From positions 560,214-624,213 of the forward strand of contig NZ_BMHD01000001.1 of assembly GCF_014640535.1 (NCBI RefSeq): a DNA stretch of 64,000 bases, read 5' to 3'. The stretch comes from Cnuibacter physcomitrellae. Its GTDB lineage: Bacteria > Actinomycetota > Actinomycetes > Actinomycetales > Microbacteriaceae. Made by a program: the position numbers and the translations under genes. Of the stretch, positions 46,326 through 55,112 are shown in pieces. The stretch's first letter is position 1. The number at the start of each line of letters is the position of its first letter. A model generated the notes under the pieces. It did not search any database and was not told the DNA's origin. It saw only the letters and a list, made by a program, of their open reading frames with translations.

Positions 46326-46353
46326 CGAGCTCTACTACGGCGTCTGATCAGAC
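46326..46353 (+). repeat. attR: 28-bp direct repeat
   Basis: Identical to 35433-35460. The upstream sequence is element DNA, so this is a glnA tail fragment, not a gene. Past it lies the original chromosomal glnA downstream sequence. Confidence 0.9.
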
Positions 46354-46366
46354 CCGCTGAACTCCA

Positions 46367-46407
46367 GGAGAGCCCGCACGAGCATCTTTCGCTCGTGCGG
46401 GCTCTCC
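46367..46407. terminator. Original glnA terminator, displaced by the element
   Basis: A 17-bp perfect stem, 46367-46383 with 46391-46407, loop ATCTTTC. It lies 20 bp after the glnA-derived stop of attR, as expected for the pre-insertion glnA transcript. Confidence 0.8.
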
Positions 46408-46425
46408 CGTGTCCGGGGCTGTGCC

Positions 46426-46431
46426 TAGCAT
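46426..46431 (+). promoter_or_regulatory. -10 box of leaderless aldo/keto reductase promoter
   Basis: TAGCAT, seven bases before ATG 46439. Confidence 0.5.
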
Positions 46432-46438
46432 GGGGAGC

Positions 46439-47260
46439 ATGAGCGCTCTCACGGACACCTTCACCCTCTCGAACGGCGTCGAGATCCCGCAGGTCGGGTT
46501 CGGAACCTGGCAGATCCCCGACGGCAGCGAGACCTACGACTCCGTGCGGGTCGCCCTCGACGCGGGCTACCGGCACATCGACACGGCGGCCGCCTACGGC
46601 AACGAGGCGAGCGTCGGCAGGGCGGTGCGCGACAGCGGTGTGCCGCGCGAGGAGATCTTCATCACGACGAAGCTCAAGGCCGAGATCAAGGACGCGGACG
46701 GCGCCCGGCGCGCCTTCGACGGTTCCGAGGCCGCGCTCGATCTCGGGGTCATCGACCTCTACCTGATCCATGCACCCTGGCCCTGGACCGACATGGGGTC
46801 CGACCACCGTGCGGGCAACATCGAGGTCTGGAAGGTGTTCGAGGAGCTGTACGGCGAGGGCCGCGTGCGGTCCATCGGGGTCTCGAACTTCGTGGTCCCC
46901 GACCTGGAGTCCCTCGTCTCCGCCACCGAGATCATCCCCCATGCCGATCAGATCCGCTGGTTCATCGGCCACACGCAGGACGACACGACCGCCTGGTGCA
47001 GAGAGCACGGCGTGCTCGTCGAGGGCTACTCCCCGCTCGCCACGGGTCGTCTCCTGGAGGACGACCGGCTCGTCGCGATCGCCGAGAAGTACGGTGTCAG
47101 CGTCGCCCAGCTGTCGATCCGGTACCTGCTCGAGCACGGCGTCCTGCCTCTCCCGAAGTCCGTCACCCCCGAGCGCATCCGCGCCAACGGAGAGCTCGAC
47201 TTCGAGATCGCACCCGACGACGTGGCCGCACTCGACGAGCTGTCGAACACCGTCGACTGA
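46439..47260 (+). CDS. Aldo/keto reductase
   Basis: A 273-aa NADPH-dependent (alpha/beta)8 reductase of the AKR3/5-like 2,5-diketo-gluconate reductase group. Catalytic tetrad visible: Asp48 (GYRHIDTAAAYGNE), Tyr53, Lys78 (IFITTKLK) and His111 (LYLIHAPWPW). GRVRSIGVSNFVVPDLESL, then LLEHGVLPLPKSVTPERIRAN as the phosphate-binding end. In many relatives the SNF motif is followed by a Gln-Asn pair; the position here reads differently (HADQIRWF). Natural substrate unknown. Start 46439 by -10 placement; an in-frame GTG or ATG upstream lies in the terminator. Confidence 0.9.
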   Translation: MSALTDTFTLSNGVEIPQVGFGTWQIPDGSETYDSVRVALDAGYRHIDTAAAYGNEASVGRAVRDSGVPREEIFITTKLKAEIKDADGARRAFDGSEAALDLGVIDLYLIHAPWPWTDMGSDHRAGNIEVWKVFEELYGEGRVRSIGVSNFVVPDLESLVSATEIIPHADQIRWFIGHTQDDTTAWCREHGVLVEGYSPLATGRLLEDDRLVAIAEKYGVSVAQLSIRYLLEHGVLPLPKSVTPERIRANGELDFEIAPDDVAALDELSNTVD

Positions 47261-47282
47261 GGCACATGCCGGCGGCGAGCCT

Positions 47283-47621
47283 CTACGCGGACAGGAACCG
47301 CTGGAAGGACTCGTACGTGGAGTAGGTGGGGTCGGTGGCGGCCGCGAGCCCGTCCGGGGCGGGCGCCGCCGCATCCCTGCCTCGCGGATCGACGAATCGC
47401 CATCCGCCCGCCGGGTCGACCGCCACGAGGGCGGAGACCAGGACCCGGCGGTCCGCTGCGGTCACCGCGACCGAGATGCACCACCACGGCCGACGTCGAG
47501 ATCCTCCGTTGTACTTGACCTCCAGGCGCTCGGCCTGCCCGGGGAGCTCCGAGGAGAAGCGGGCGATCGCGGCGATGCACTCGTCGAACTTCGCGACGTC
47601 GTCGCTCTGCACCCCATCCAC
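47283..47621 (-). CDS. Hypothetical protein
   Basis: A 112-aa protein not recognised: DDVAKFDECIAAIARFSSEL helix, then strands (RLEVKYNGGSRRRPWWCISV, AADRRVLVSALVAVDPAGGW) and STYESFQRFLSA at the end. No membrane segment. The GTG start at 47621 follows TAGAGT by six bases. Convergent with the aldo/keto reductase and in line after glnE. Confidence 0.6.
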   Translation of the reverse strand: MDGVQSDDVAKFDECIAAIARFSSELPGQAERLEVKYNGGSRRRPWWCISVAVTAADRRVLVSALVAVDPAGGWRFVDPRGRDAAAPAPDGLAAATDPTYSTYESFQRFLSA

Positions 47622-47627
47622 ACCTCG

Positions 47628-47633
47628 ACTCTA
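47628..47633 (-). promoter_or_regulatory. -10 box of leaderless promoter (112-aa gene)
   Basis: TAGAGT on the minus strand, six bases before GTG 47621. Confidence 0.45.
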
Positions 47634-47648
47634 TCCCCCGTCGTGGGC

Positions 47649-47669
47649 ACGCGACGTCGCACCCGTCGC
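47649..47669. terminator. Hairpin after glnE
   Basis: CGCGACG (47649-47655) pairs with CGTCGCG (47663-47669), 7-nt loop, a few bases past the glnE stop on the minus strand. Confidence 0.45.
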
Positions 47670-47674
47670 GACGT

Positions 47675-50665
47675 TCAGGAGTCGTAGAACAGCCGCTCGA
47701 ACACGGCTCGCGCGCGCCTGGTGACGCCGAGGTAGTCCTCCTCCAGCTGGGTCGCCGACCCCGGCGGGTACTCGAGGAGGCGCGCCACGCCCTCGAGCTG
47801 CGTGCGGTCGGACGGCAGCACGTCGGAGGTCCGGTTCAGCCAGAGCGTCACCGCCGACCGTGCCCTCGACGCGAGGATCCAGGCGGCCCGCAGCCGGTCG
47901 GCGTCGGGCGCCGAGATGAGGCCGTGGCCCTCCATCGCCGAGAGGGCGTCGAGGGTCGACGTGGTGCGCAGGGACGGCGTCGCGACCGCGTGCTCCAGCT
48001 GCGTGAGCTGGACGAGCCACTCGACGTCCGACAGCGAGCCACGTCCGAGCTTGAGATGGCGAGCCGGGTCGGCCCCCTGCGGAAGCCGCTCGTTCTCGAC
48101 CCGCGCCTTGATGCGCTTCACCTCGCGCACCTCCTGCGGGGCGATCGATGCCGGGTACCGGACACTGTCGGCGAGGGCGGTGAAGTCGTCGATGAGGGCC
48201 TGGTCGCCCGCCACCCCGCGTGCCCGGAGCAGGGCCTGAGCCTCCCACGTGAGGGACCACCGGCGATAGTAGGCCGCGTACGACTCCAGCGACCGGACGG
48301 GAGGCCCGTTCTTGCCCTCGGGGCGGAGGTCGATGTCGAGGTCGAGCGGCAGGCGAGCGTCGTCGGTGAGCCGGTTCAGCTCGTTGACGATGAACATCGC
48401 GACCGAGCCTGCCGTCTGCGGGTCGACATCGCGGGCCCGGTACACGTAGAGGACGTCGGCGTCCGAACCGAAGCCCAGCTCTCCTCCCCCGTACCGGCCC
48501 ATGCCGATGATGGCGAACTCGATCCCGTCACCCCTCGTGGCCGCGGTGGCCTCGCGGATGACGCGGAGCGTCCCGCGCAGGTGCACGGTCGTCACGTCGG
48601 TGAGGGCACGACCGAGCTCCTCGACGCCGATCATGCCGAGGATGGCGGCCACCGCGAGGCGCAGCGTCTCGCGCCGGCGCGCCGTCCGGAGTCCGAACGC
48701 GGCGGCATCGGGGGTGTCGTGCCGTTGCACGATCGCGGCCACCTCGTCCTCGAGGGTCGCGAAGGGACGCGGACGCAGCTCGTCGTCGTTCTCGAGCCAC
48801 GCCGCGGCCTCGGGGATGCGCTCGAACAGCTCGCCCGCGTACCTCGACGCGGAGAGCACCTGGGTGAGGCGCCGGGCTGCGCCGGACGAGTCGCGCAGCA
48901 TGCGGAGGAACCAGTAGGTGTCGCCGAGCGAGTCGGAGAGGCGCCGGAACGCCAGCAGTCCGTAGTCGGGATCGGCGCCCTCCGCGAACCACTGCAGCAT
49001 GACCGGGAGGAGGTGGCGCTGGATCGTGGCCTTGCGCGACACCCCCGACGTCATGGCCGCGATGTGGGCGAGGGCCCCCTTCGGGTTCTGGAAGCCGATC
49101 GCGGAGAGCCGGGCCTCCGCCTGCTCACTGGTCAGGGCGATCTCGTCGGCGCTGAGCGCCGCGACCGCGGCGAGGAGGGGGCGGTAGAACAGTCGCTCGT
49201 GCAGGGACCGGACGCGGTGCTTGATCCCCGACCACATCTCGACGAGGTCGTGGGCGTTGGGAGCGAGGCCGCTCGACCGCGCGAGCACGCGCAGCTCCTC
49301 GTCGTCGCGCGGCATCAGGTGCGTGCGCGCGAGGTGCCGCAGCTGCAGGCGGTGCTCGAGGAGCCGCAGGACACGGTAGTCACGGCCGAACTCCGCCGCC
49401 TCGACTCGACCGACGTAGCCGGCGTCGGCGAGGGCCTGGAGGGCCTCCAGCGTGCCCCTCTGCCTGACGGACGGGTCGCTCTGCCCGTGCACGAGCTGCA
49501 GGAGCTGCACGGTGAACTCGACGTCGCGCAAGCCTCCCGGCCCGAGCTTCAGCTGCACGTCCACGTCGTCGGGCCGGATGTTCTGCGTGACGCGCTCGCG
49601 CATCCGCTGGACCGAGCCGACGAAGTCCTCGCGCGATGCGCTGCTCCACACCAGCGGGGAGACCGTCTGGGCGTACTCCTCGCCCAGCTCCAGGTCGCCT
49701 GCCAGAGGACGGGACTTGAGCAGAGCCTGGAACTCCCAGTTCTTCGCCCAGCGCTCGTAGTAGGCGCGGTGGGACTCGAGCGTGCGCACCAGCGCGCCCT
49801 GCTTGCCCTCGGGTCGGAGGTTCGCGTCGACCTCCCACAGCGCGGGCTCGAGGCCCGCCTCGCCGATGCCGCGCATCGTCAGCATCGCCAGACGCGTGGC
49901 GATGTCGAGAGCCCTCGCCGGTTCCAATGCGGAGGCGTCGGCCGACTCCCCGACGAAGATGACGTCGACGTCGCTGACGTAGTTGAGCTCCGACGCCCCC
50001 GTCTTGCCCATGGCGATCACCGCGAGCCTGGTGAGCCGGACCTCATCGGCCGGGAAATACCACAGCCCGTGTCCGCGCGTCGACAGCTGGGTGCGCGCCA
50101 CGGCGAGCGACGCCTCGATCGCGCCCGCGGCGAGGTCGGCGAGCGAACGGGTGACCGCGCCGAGTCCGCCGAGCGGATCAGCCTGCTCGAGGTCGAACGC
50201 CGCGACACCGGCCAGCAGCGACCGGTAGCGCACCCGCAGCGCGTTCCACGCATCCTCCCCCGCCTGCGCCGCGAACCCGTCGACCGCCCCGACCGAATCG
50301 AGCAGCTGCCGCCGGGCCACCACCACGTCGGGCAGCTGCGGCGGCCGGGAGGCGAACGCGGCGAGCTCGACGGGGTGACGCTCGAAGAACTCGAGGAACC
50401 CGTCGGAGGCGCCCAGCACGAGGAGCAGCCGGGTCCGTCCGGGCCCGCGGAGCGCGTCGTCGACGGTGCCGGGATGGCGGGACCTCAGTCGGAGGACCGC
50501 CTCCAGCGCCTGGTCGGGGTCGGCGGAGCGCTGGAACGACGCGAGCAGGTCGTCCGCGTCCAGCCCCAGCGCGTCCGCCAGGGCGGGGATCTCCTCGGCC
50601 GCTCGTGTGAGCTCCGTGAAGCCGGCCCGGGCGAAGCCGGTGAGTGACGTCCTCGATCGTTGCAT
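47675..50665 (-). CDS. glnE: Bifunctional glutamine synthetase adenylyltransferase / adenylyl-removing enzyme
   Basis: A 996-aa enzyme that adenylylates and deadenylylates a tyrosine of glutamine synthetase (Tyr402 of the GlnA in this window). Two nucleotidyltransferase domains: N-terminal removing domain with KTGASELNYVSDVDVIFVGE and C-terminal transferase with MGRYGGGELGFGSDADVLYV, each with the G-x11-D-x-D metal motif; DIDLRPEGKNGPPVRSLESY repeats the LRPEGKQGALVRTLES of the first half. The length is normal for actinobacterial GlnE. Downstream of glnA2 with a short gap, so likely one operon. Confidence 0.95.
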   Translation of the reverse strand: MQRSRTSLTGFARAGFTELTRAAEEIPALADALGLDADDLLASFQRSADPDQALEAVLRLRSRHPGTVDDALRGPGRTRLLLVLGASDGFLEFFERHPVELAAFASRPPQLPDVVVARRQLLDSVGAVDGFAAQAGEDAWNALRVRYRSLLAGVAAFDLEQADPLGGLGAVTRSLADLAAGAIEASLAVARTQLSTRGHGLWYFPADEVRLTRLAVIAMGKTGASELNYVSDVDVIFVGESADASALEPARALDIATRLAMLTMRGIGEAGLEPALWEVDANLRPEGKQGALVRTLESHRAYYERWAKNWEFQALLKSRPLAGDLELGEEYAQTVSPLVWSSASREDFVGSVQRMRERVTQNIRPDDVDVQLKLGPGGLRDVEFTVQLLQLVHGQSDPSVRQRGTLEALQALADAGYVGRVEAAEFGRDYRVLRLLEHRLQLRHLARTHLMPRDDEELRVLARSSGLAPNAHDLVEMWSGIKHRVRSLHERLFYRPLLAAVAALSADEIALTSEQAEARLSAIGFQNPKGALAHIAAMTSGVSRKATIQRHLLPVMLQWFAEGADPDYGLLAFRRLSDSLGDTYWFLRMLRDSSGAARRLTQVLSASRYAGELFERIPEAAAWLENDDELRPRPFATLEDEVAAIVQRHDTPDAAAFGLRTARRRETLRLAVAAILGMIGVEELGRALTDVTTVHLRGTLRVIREATAATRGDGIEFAIIGMGRYGGGELGFGSDADVLYVYRARDVDPQTAGSVAMFIVNELNRLTDDARLPLDLDIDLRPEGKNGPPVRSLESYAAYYRRWSLTWEAQALLRARGVAGDQALIDDFTALADSVRYPASIAPQEVREVKRIKARVENERLPQGADPARHLKLGRGSLSDVEWLVQLTQLEHAVATPSLRTTSTLDALSAMEGHGLISAPDADRLRAAWILASRARSAVTLWLNRTSDVLPSDRTQLEGVARLLEYPPGSATQLEEDYLGVTRRARAVFERLFYDS

Positions 50666-50693
50666 GGTGCCGACGCGGCCGGAGCCGCCCTCG

Positions 50694-52031
50694 TCAGAGG
50701 ATCTCGAGGTTGCTCTCGAGCTCGTACGGCGTGACCTGCGCCCGGTAGGCGCGCCAGTCCTGTCGCTTGTTGAGGAGGACGTAGTTGAAGACCTGCTCGC
50801 CGAGCGTCTCGGCGACGAGCTCGGAGCCCTCCATCAGGCTGATGGCGCGGTCGAGGCTCGCGGGCAGCGGGTCGTAGCCGAGCGCACGGCGCTCCGCGTC
50901 GGTCAGCGACCAGACGTTGTCCTCGGCCTCGGGCGGCAGCTCGTAGTTGCCCTCGATGCCCTTCAGGCCCGCGGCGAGCAGCAGCGAGTAGGCGAGATAG
51001 GGGTTCGCCGCCGAGTCGATCGCGCGGTACTCGATGCGCGACGACTGGCCCTTGTTGGGCTTGTAGAGCGGCACGCGCACGAGGGCGGAGCGGTTGTTGT
51101 GGCCCCAGCAGACGAAGCTCGGCGCCTCGTCGCCACCCCAGAGGCGCTTGTACGAGTTGACGAACTGGTTCGTGACCGCCGTGATCTCGGGGGCGTGACG
51201 CAGGAGACCGGCGATGAAGTTGCGGCCGATCTTCGACAGCTGGTACTCCGCGCCCTGCTCGTAGAAGGCGTTGGAGTCGCCCTCGAACAGCGACATGTGG
51301 GTGTGCATGCCGGATCCGGGGTGACCGGCCAGCGGCTTGGGCATGAACGTCGCGTAGACGCCCTGCTCGATCGCCACCTCCTTGATCACCGTGCGGAAGG
51401 TCATGATGTTGTCGGCCATCGTCAGGGCGTCCGCGTACCGCAGGTCGATCTCGTTCTGACCGGGGCCCGCCTCGTGGTGGCTGAACTCGACCGAGATGCC
51501 CAGGTCCTCCAGCATCCGCACCGATCGGCGGCGGAAGTCGTGGGCGGTGCCGCCGGGCACGTTGTCGAAGTAGCCCGCCGAGTCGACGGGCTCGGGACCC
51601 TTGGGCCCGTACTGCGACGACTTGAGCAGGTAGAACTCGATCTCCGGATGCGTGTAGAAGGTGAACCCGCGGTCGGCCGCCTTGGCCAGGGTCCGCTTCA
51701 GCACGTTGCGCGGGTCGGCGACCGCCGGCTGGCCGTCGGGCGTCGTGATGTCGCAGAACATGCGGGCCGTGGGGTCGACCTCGCCGCGCCACGGCAGGAT
51801 CTGGAACGTCGTGGGGTCGGGGTGCGCCAGGACGTCCGCCTCGTAGGACCGGGTGAGTCCCTCGATCGCGGAGCCGTCGAACCCCAGGCCCTCGGCGAAC
51901 GCGCCCTCGACCTCGGCGGGAGCGATGGCGACCGACTTCAGCGTGCCCACGACGTCGGTGAACCAGAGCCGGACGAACTTGATCCCGCGCTCCTCGATCG
52001 TGCGCAGAACGAAGTCCCGTTGCTTGTCCAT
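50694..52031 (-). CDS. glnA2: Glutamine synthetase, GlnA2 type
   Basis: A 445-aa glutamine synthetase paralogue, shorter than GlnA and lacking the adenylylation loop (no KxLYxLPPEE; the corresponding region reads LPPEAEDNVWSLTDAERRAL). LWFTDVVGTLKSVAIAPAEV, GFDGSAIEGLTRSYEADVLA, THPEIEFYLL, GPGQNEIDLRYADALTMADN, GHPGSGMHTHMSLFEG and RVPLYKPNKG. In mycobacteria and Streptomyces this gene sits next to glnE, as here. Start ATG 52031 (MDKQRDFVLRTIEE); an upstream GTG (52067) would add 12 unconserved residues. Confidence 0.93.
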   Translation of the reverse strand: MDKQRDFVLRTIEERGIKFVRLWFTDVVGTLKSVAIAPAEVEGAFAEGLGFDGSAIEGLTRSYEADVLAHPDPTTFQILPWRGEVDPTARMFCDITTPDGQPAVADPRNVLKRTLAKAADRGFTFYTHPEIEFYLLKSSQYGPKGPEPVDSAGYFDNVPGGTAHDFRRRSVRMLEDLGISVEFSHHEAGPGQNEIDLRYADALTMADNIMTFRTVIKEVAIEQGVYATFMPKPLAGHPGSGMHTHMSLFEGDSNAFYEQGAEYQLSKIGRNFIAGLLRHAPEITAVTNQFVNSYKRLWGGDEAPSFVCWGHNNRSALVRVPLYKPNKGQSSRIEYRAIDSAANPYLAYSLLLAAGLKGIEGNYELPPEAEDNVWSLTDAERRALGYDPLPASLDRAISLMEGSELVAETLGEQVFNYVLLNKRQDWRAYRAQVTPYELESNLEIL

Positions 52032-52159
52032 CGGTGATGCAGACCCTTCCTCAGGACGCCGGATCACGCCCTGTCATCAGGCTATCGGCTCTGTCGCGAC
52101 TTCGTGTAGCGCCCAGCCGCGTCTCCGCGGCCGGGCTCGCGGCCCGTCGCCGGCGGCGC

Positions 52160-54208
52160 TCAGCTGGAGAGCACGGCGATCCAGGCGAACCAGACCATCA
52201 TGGCGATCCACACCAGCGTCGCTCCGGCTGCGAGTGCGGCAGCGCCCCGCCCGCGTAGGCGCCAGACGGGGATGATCGCGAGGAATCCGACGCCGAGGAG
52301 GATGCCCAGCCACGGCACCAGGGGCGGGACACCCACGAGAGGGAGTCCGGGGGTCGCGGCGATCGCGCCGGAGACGACGATCCACGCCGCGGCCAGGAAG
52401 GCGACGCCCGTGATCGGCGGCACGCCGCTGGCGATGAGGAGACCGACGGGCTCGCGTCGGGCGGCCTGGACGATGAGGGTGATCACCCAGCCGAGCAGCC
52501 ACAGCACGGCGAAGGCGCCGAAGACGAGCGGGACCACGAGCCCGAGCGGGTCGAGCGTGCGGACCGACTCGACGACCGAGGCGACTCGAATGGTCTCGTG
52601 CACGTCGTCGGCGGCGATCACCGGGTAGCGGTCCGCCCCGTCGGTGCAGTCGGTCTGCACCGGGGTCTCCGGCGAGGCCAGCCAGCTCGAGAGCTGCTGC
52701 AGGCCGCAGTCGAGGCTCGTGGCGCTGGCGGCGCCGTTCGACTGCATGCGCACCACCTGCGACCTCGGGAAGGACGCGGCGGCGAACCCGCTCACGGAGT
52801 CGGAGGGCAGGTCCGGATCGGTGTCGGACGCGAAGACGAGGGCAGGCGCACCGCTCGCGGGGATGCTGCGGGTGCCGCCGTCGACCGCGGGCACGCCGAT
52901 GCCGGAGCAGATCCTGTCGGCGGCGACGAACGTGGTCAGCCCCGGCAGAGGGGTGGGATCCTCCCCCGAGCCCTCGGCCGCCGGCTGGGTGGGATCGGCG
53001 GACCAGAAGGGCTGCCAGTCCTGACACTGCTCCAGCCAGGTGAGCGCGGGGTCGCCGGCGACCAGCCGTTCCACGGCCACGTCGGCGAAGGGTTGGAGCG
53101 AGTTCGTCTCGCCGCCGGTGACGCGGTTCAGCATGAACGGCACGCTCTCCGCTGCGGCCGGGTCGCCGAGGGCGAGCTGCGTGAGCGTCACGACGTCGGA
53201 GGCCGTGAGGTCGTAGTAGCGATCGCGCTGTGACACCGGGTCGGAGACGATCCCGTTCGCCGACTCCTCCCCCACGAGCGTTCCGGCGTCGGACAGCGTC
53301 GTCGGCAGATCGGGGTACTCGTCAGAGGAGCGGCTCGAGAGGTTCGTGAGCGCCGCGGAGAGACCCGCGTACGCCAGTCCCTTGAGGTCGGAGTCGGCGG
53401 GCACGAAGCCGTCGAGGACGACCCCGGCCACCGCGGCGGGATCGATCGCCGCAACCGTCTGCATGACGCTCGTCGTCGTGCCCTGGCCCATCAGCGTCCA
53501 GGTCGGATACCCGAGCGCCGCCCGCAGATCCACCACGTCGGCGGCCGTCTGCGCGCGGTTGTACCCGCTCGGGTCGCCGCCCTCGGCGATCATGTCGGCG
53601 ATGCACGCCTGCATCGCCGTGACCACGTCGCCCATCTCCTCGGCCGGGGTGTCGGTGGTGGTCATCGTGCCGATGTACGCGGTCACCGCCGGGTCGCAGC
53701 GGAAGGGCGCCGTCGTCTCGGACCCGCCGCGCTGCGCCAGCACCACGACGTCGTGTGCGGCGCCGATCGACGGATCGCCGGCGAGTCGTTCGGCGACTTC
53801 GGACGACTGCGCGCTCGATCCGGTCATGACGAGCACCGGGACACCCGCCGCGGGCTGCTGCGACGCGGGGATGACGAGGTACGGCAGCCCGATCGTGCGC
53901 GTGGACGGGTTGTTGCGGTTCTCGGGCACGGTCAGCGTGCCGCAGGTGGAGCCGCCGGGCGCGCCTGGCGGACAGTCCGCCGGCGCGATCTCGGCACGCG
54001 GCGCCGCTGCGGCGCTGACGGAGGCGGCGTCGCCGGCGGCCGCGGAGGACGCCCCGGAGCCCCCGGGCGACGGGGTCGCGAGGGCGCTCGAGGCGCCCAT
54101 GAGCGAGAAGGCCAATACTGCGATCACGGCCCCTGCACCAGTGGCGCGGATCCCGATGGCTCTGCGTCGGTCCACGTCTCCCCTTCGAACTCGGATCGGC
54201 GTTGTCAC
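52160..54208 (-). CDS. Membrane-anchored alpha/beta-hydrolase-like protein without nucleophile (pseudo-enzyme)
   Basis: A 682-aa protein. N-terminal signal/anchor helix (residues ~22-45), an extracellular alpha/beta-hydrolase domain of the TAP/tripeptidyl-aminopeptidase type (TCGTLTVPENRNNPSTRTIG, VVVLAQRGGSETTAPFRC, TAADVVDLRAALGYPTWTLM), then four C-terminal transmembrane helices (553-680). The nucleophile elbow, normally GxSxG, reads GQGTT: Gly243 replaces Ser (codon 53480-53482). The His motif near residue 491 reads NGAAS instead of GHG. The acid Asp in SDTDPDLP remains. Probably inactive as a hydrolase, perhaps a binding protein. GTG start at 54208. Confidence 0.78.
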   Translation of the reverse strand: MTTPIRVRRGDVDRRRAIGIRATGAGAVIAVLAFSLMGASSALATPSPGGSGASSAAAGDAASVSAAAAPRAEIAPADCPPGAPGGSTCGTLTVPENRNNPSTRTIGLPYLVIPASQQPAAGVPVLVMTGSSAQSSEVAERLAGDPSIGAAHDVVVLAQRGGSETTAPFRCDPAVTAYIGTMTTTDTPAEEMGDVVTAMQACIADMIAEGGDPSGYNRAQTAADVVDLRAALGYPTWTLMGQGTTTSVMQTVAAIDPAAVAGVVLDGFVPADSDLKGLAYAGLSAALTNLSSRSSDEYPDLPTTLSDAGTLVGEESANGIVSDPVSQRDRYYDLTASDVVTLTQLALGDPAAAESVPFMLNRVTGGETNSLQPFADVAVERLVAGDPALTWLEQCQDWQPFWSADPTQPAAEGSGEDPTPLPGLTTFVAADRICSGIGVPAVDGGTRSIPASGAPALVFASDTDPDLPSDSVSGFAAASFPRSQVVRMQSNGAASATSLDCGLQQLSSWLASPETPVQTDCTDGADRYPVIAADDVHETIRVASVVESVRTLDPLGLVVPLVFGAFAVLWLLGWVITLIVQAARREPVGLLIASGVPPITGVAFLAAAWIVVSGAIAATPGLPLVGVPPLVPWLGILLGVGFLAIIPVWRLRGRGAAALAAGATLVWIAMMVWFAWIAVLSS

Positions 54209-54253
54209 GCGCTCGGGTCGCGTGACAGCCACAATACCCAGGCCCTGCGCAAC

Positions 54254-54259
54254 TAGACT
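54254..54259 (+). promoter_or_regulatory. -10 box of leaderless panB promoter
   Basis: TAGACT, six bases before ATG 54266. Confidence 0.5.
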
Positions 54260-54265
54260 GACGAC

Positions 54266-55099
54266 ATGCCAGAGCAGTCCCCCGTGCCCGAGCGCGCCGT
54301 CGTGAAGCGGGTCAGGACCCGCCACTTCCAGAACGCGAAGGACAACGGCATCGTCATCACCGGCCTCACGAGCTACGACCAGCTCACGGCTCGGATCTTC
54401 GACGAGGCGGGTGTCGACTTCCTCCTGGTCGGCGACTCGGCCGGCAACACCGTGCTGGGCTACGAGACCACCGTGCCGGTGACGGTCGACGAGCTCATCC
54501 CCTTCGCCCGGGCGGTGGCGGGCGCCGCGCAGCGCGCGCTGGTGATCGCCGACATGCCCTTCGGGTCGTACGAGACCAGTGCCGAGGAGGCCCTCCGCAC
54601 GGCGGTGCGGTTCATGAAGGAGTCACGGGTCCACGCGGTCAAGCTCGAGGGCGGTGTGCGCAGCGCCGACAAGATCAACCGGATCGTGGGCGCGGGCATC
54701 CCGGTGATGGCCCACATCGGCTTCACCCCGCAGAGCGAGCACGGCCTGGGCGGGCACATCATCCAGGGCCGCGGCGACCAGCTCGAGCGACTCCTCGACG
54801 ATGCGAGGGCGATCCAGGATGCGGGCGCCTTCGCGGTCGTCCTGGAGATGGTGCCGGCGGAGGCGGCGCGTCGGGTGACGGACGAGCTGCGCATCCCCAC
54901 GATCGGCGTCGGCGCCGGCCCGCACGTCGACGGCCAGCTGCTGGTCTGGACCGACTTCGCCGGCCTCACGACGGGCCGGGTCCCGAAGTTCGTGAAGCAG
55001 TACGCCGACCTCCGGGGCACCCTCACGGATGCGGTGAGCCGGTTCCGGGCCGAGGTCGCCGACAGGACGTACCCCGGCCCCGAGCACAGCTACGAGTGA
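54266..55099 (+). CDS. panB: 3-methyl-2-oxobutanoate hydroxymethyltransferase
   Basis: First committed step of pantothenate synthesis: transfers a hydroxymethyl group from methylene-THF to ketoisovalerate. 277 aa. ITGLTSYDQLTARIFDEAGV, FLLVGDSAGNTVLGYETTVP (metal Asp), VIADMPFGSYETSAEEALRT, AVKLEGG, AHIGFTPQSEHGLGGHIIQG, FAVVLEMVPAEAARRVTDEL and PTIGVGAGPHVDGQLLVWTD are all typical. It stands alone; panC/panD are not in the window. Confidence 0.96.
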   Translation: MPEQSPVPERAVVKRVRTRHFQNAKDNGIVITGLTSYDQLTARIFDEAGVDFLLVGDSAGNTVLGYETTVPVTVDELIPFARAVAGAAQRALVIADMPFGSYETSAEEALRTAVRFMKESRVHAVKLEGGVRSADKINRIVGAGIPVMAHIGFTPQSEHGLGGHIIQGRGDQLERLLDDARAIQDAGAFAVVLEMVPAEAARRVTDELRIPTIGVGAGPHVDGQLLVWTDFAGLTTGRVPKFVKQYADLRGTLTDAVSRFRAEVADRTYPGPEHSYE

Positions 55100-55112
55100 C
55101 GGTCCGCCGTCG

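Larger units (their letters stand above)
35433..46353. mobile_element. Integrated satellite-like phage element in the glnA 3' end
   Basis: About 10.9 kb between identical 28-bp repeats. Contents in order: tyrosine integrase and XRE repressor (minus strand); excisionase-like gene and a block of small, often overlapping genes (plus strand); HNH nuclease; a small membrane protein (minus strand); a lone tape-measure protein; a HEPN-like/membrane pair; and two further small HTH genes next to attR. No terminase, portal, capsid, protease, tail-tube, baseplate, lysin or replication helicase gene is seen. Frames look intact, which argues against a decayed prophage. Confidence 0.88.

Noticed and set aside
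46326-46353. A second glnA fragment (pseudogene) at the right end
   Set aside because: Only the 28-bp core matches glnA; upstream bases diverge at once, so it is attR, not a gene remnant.
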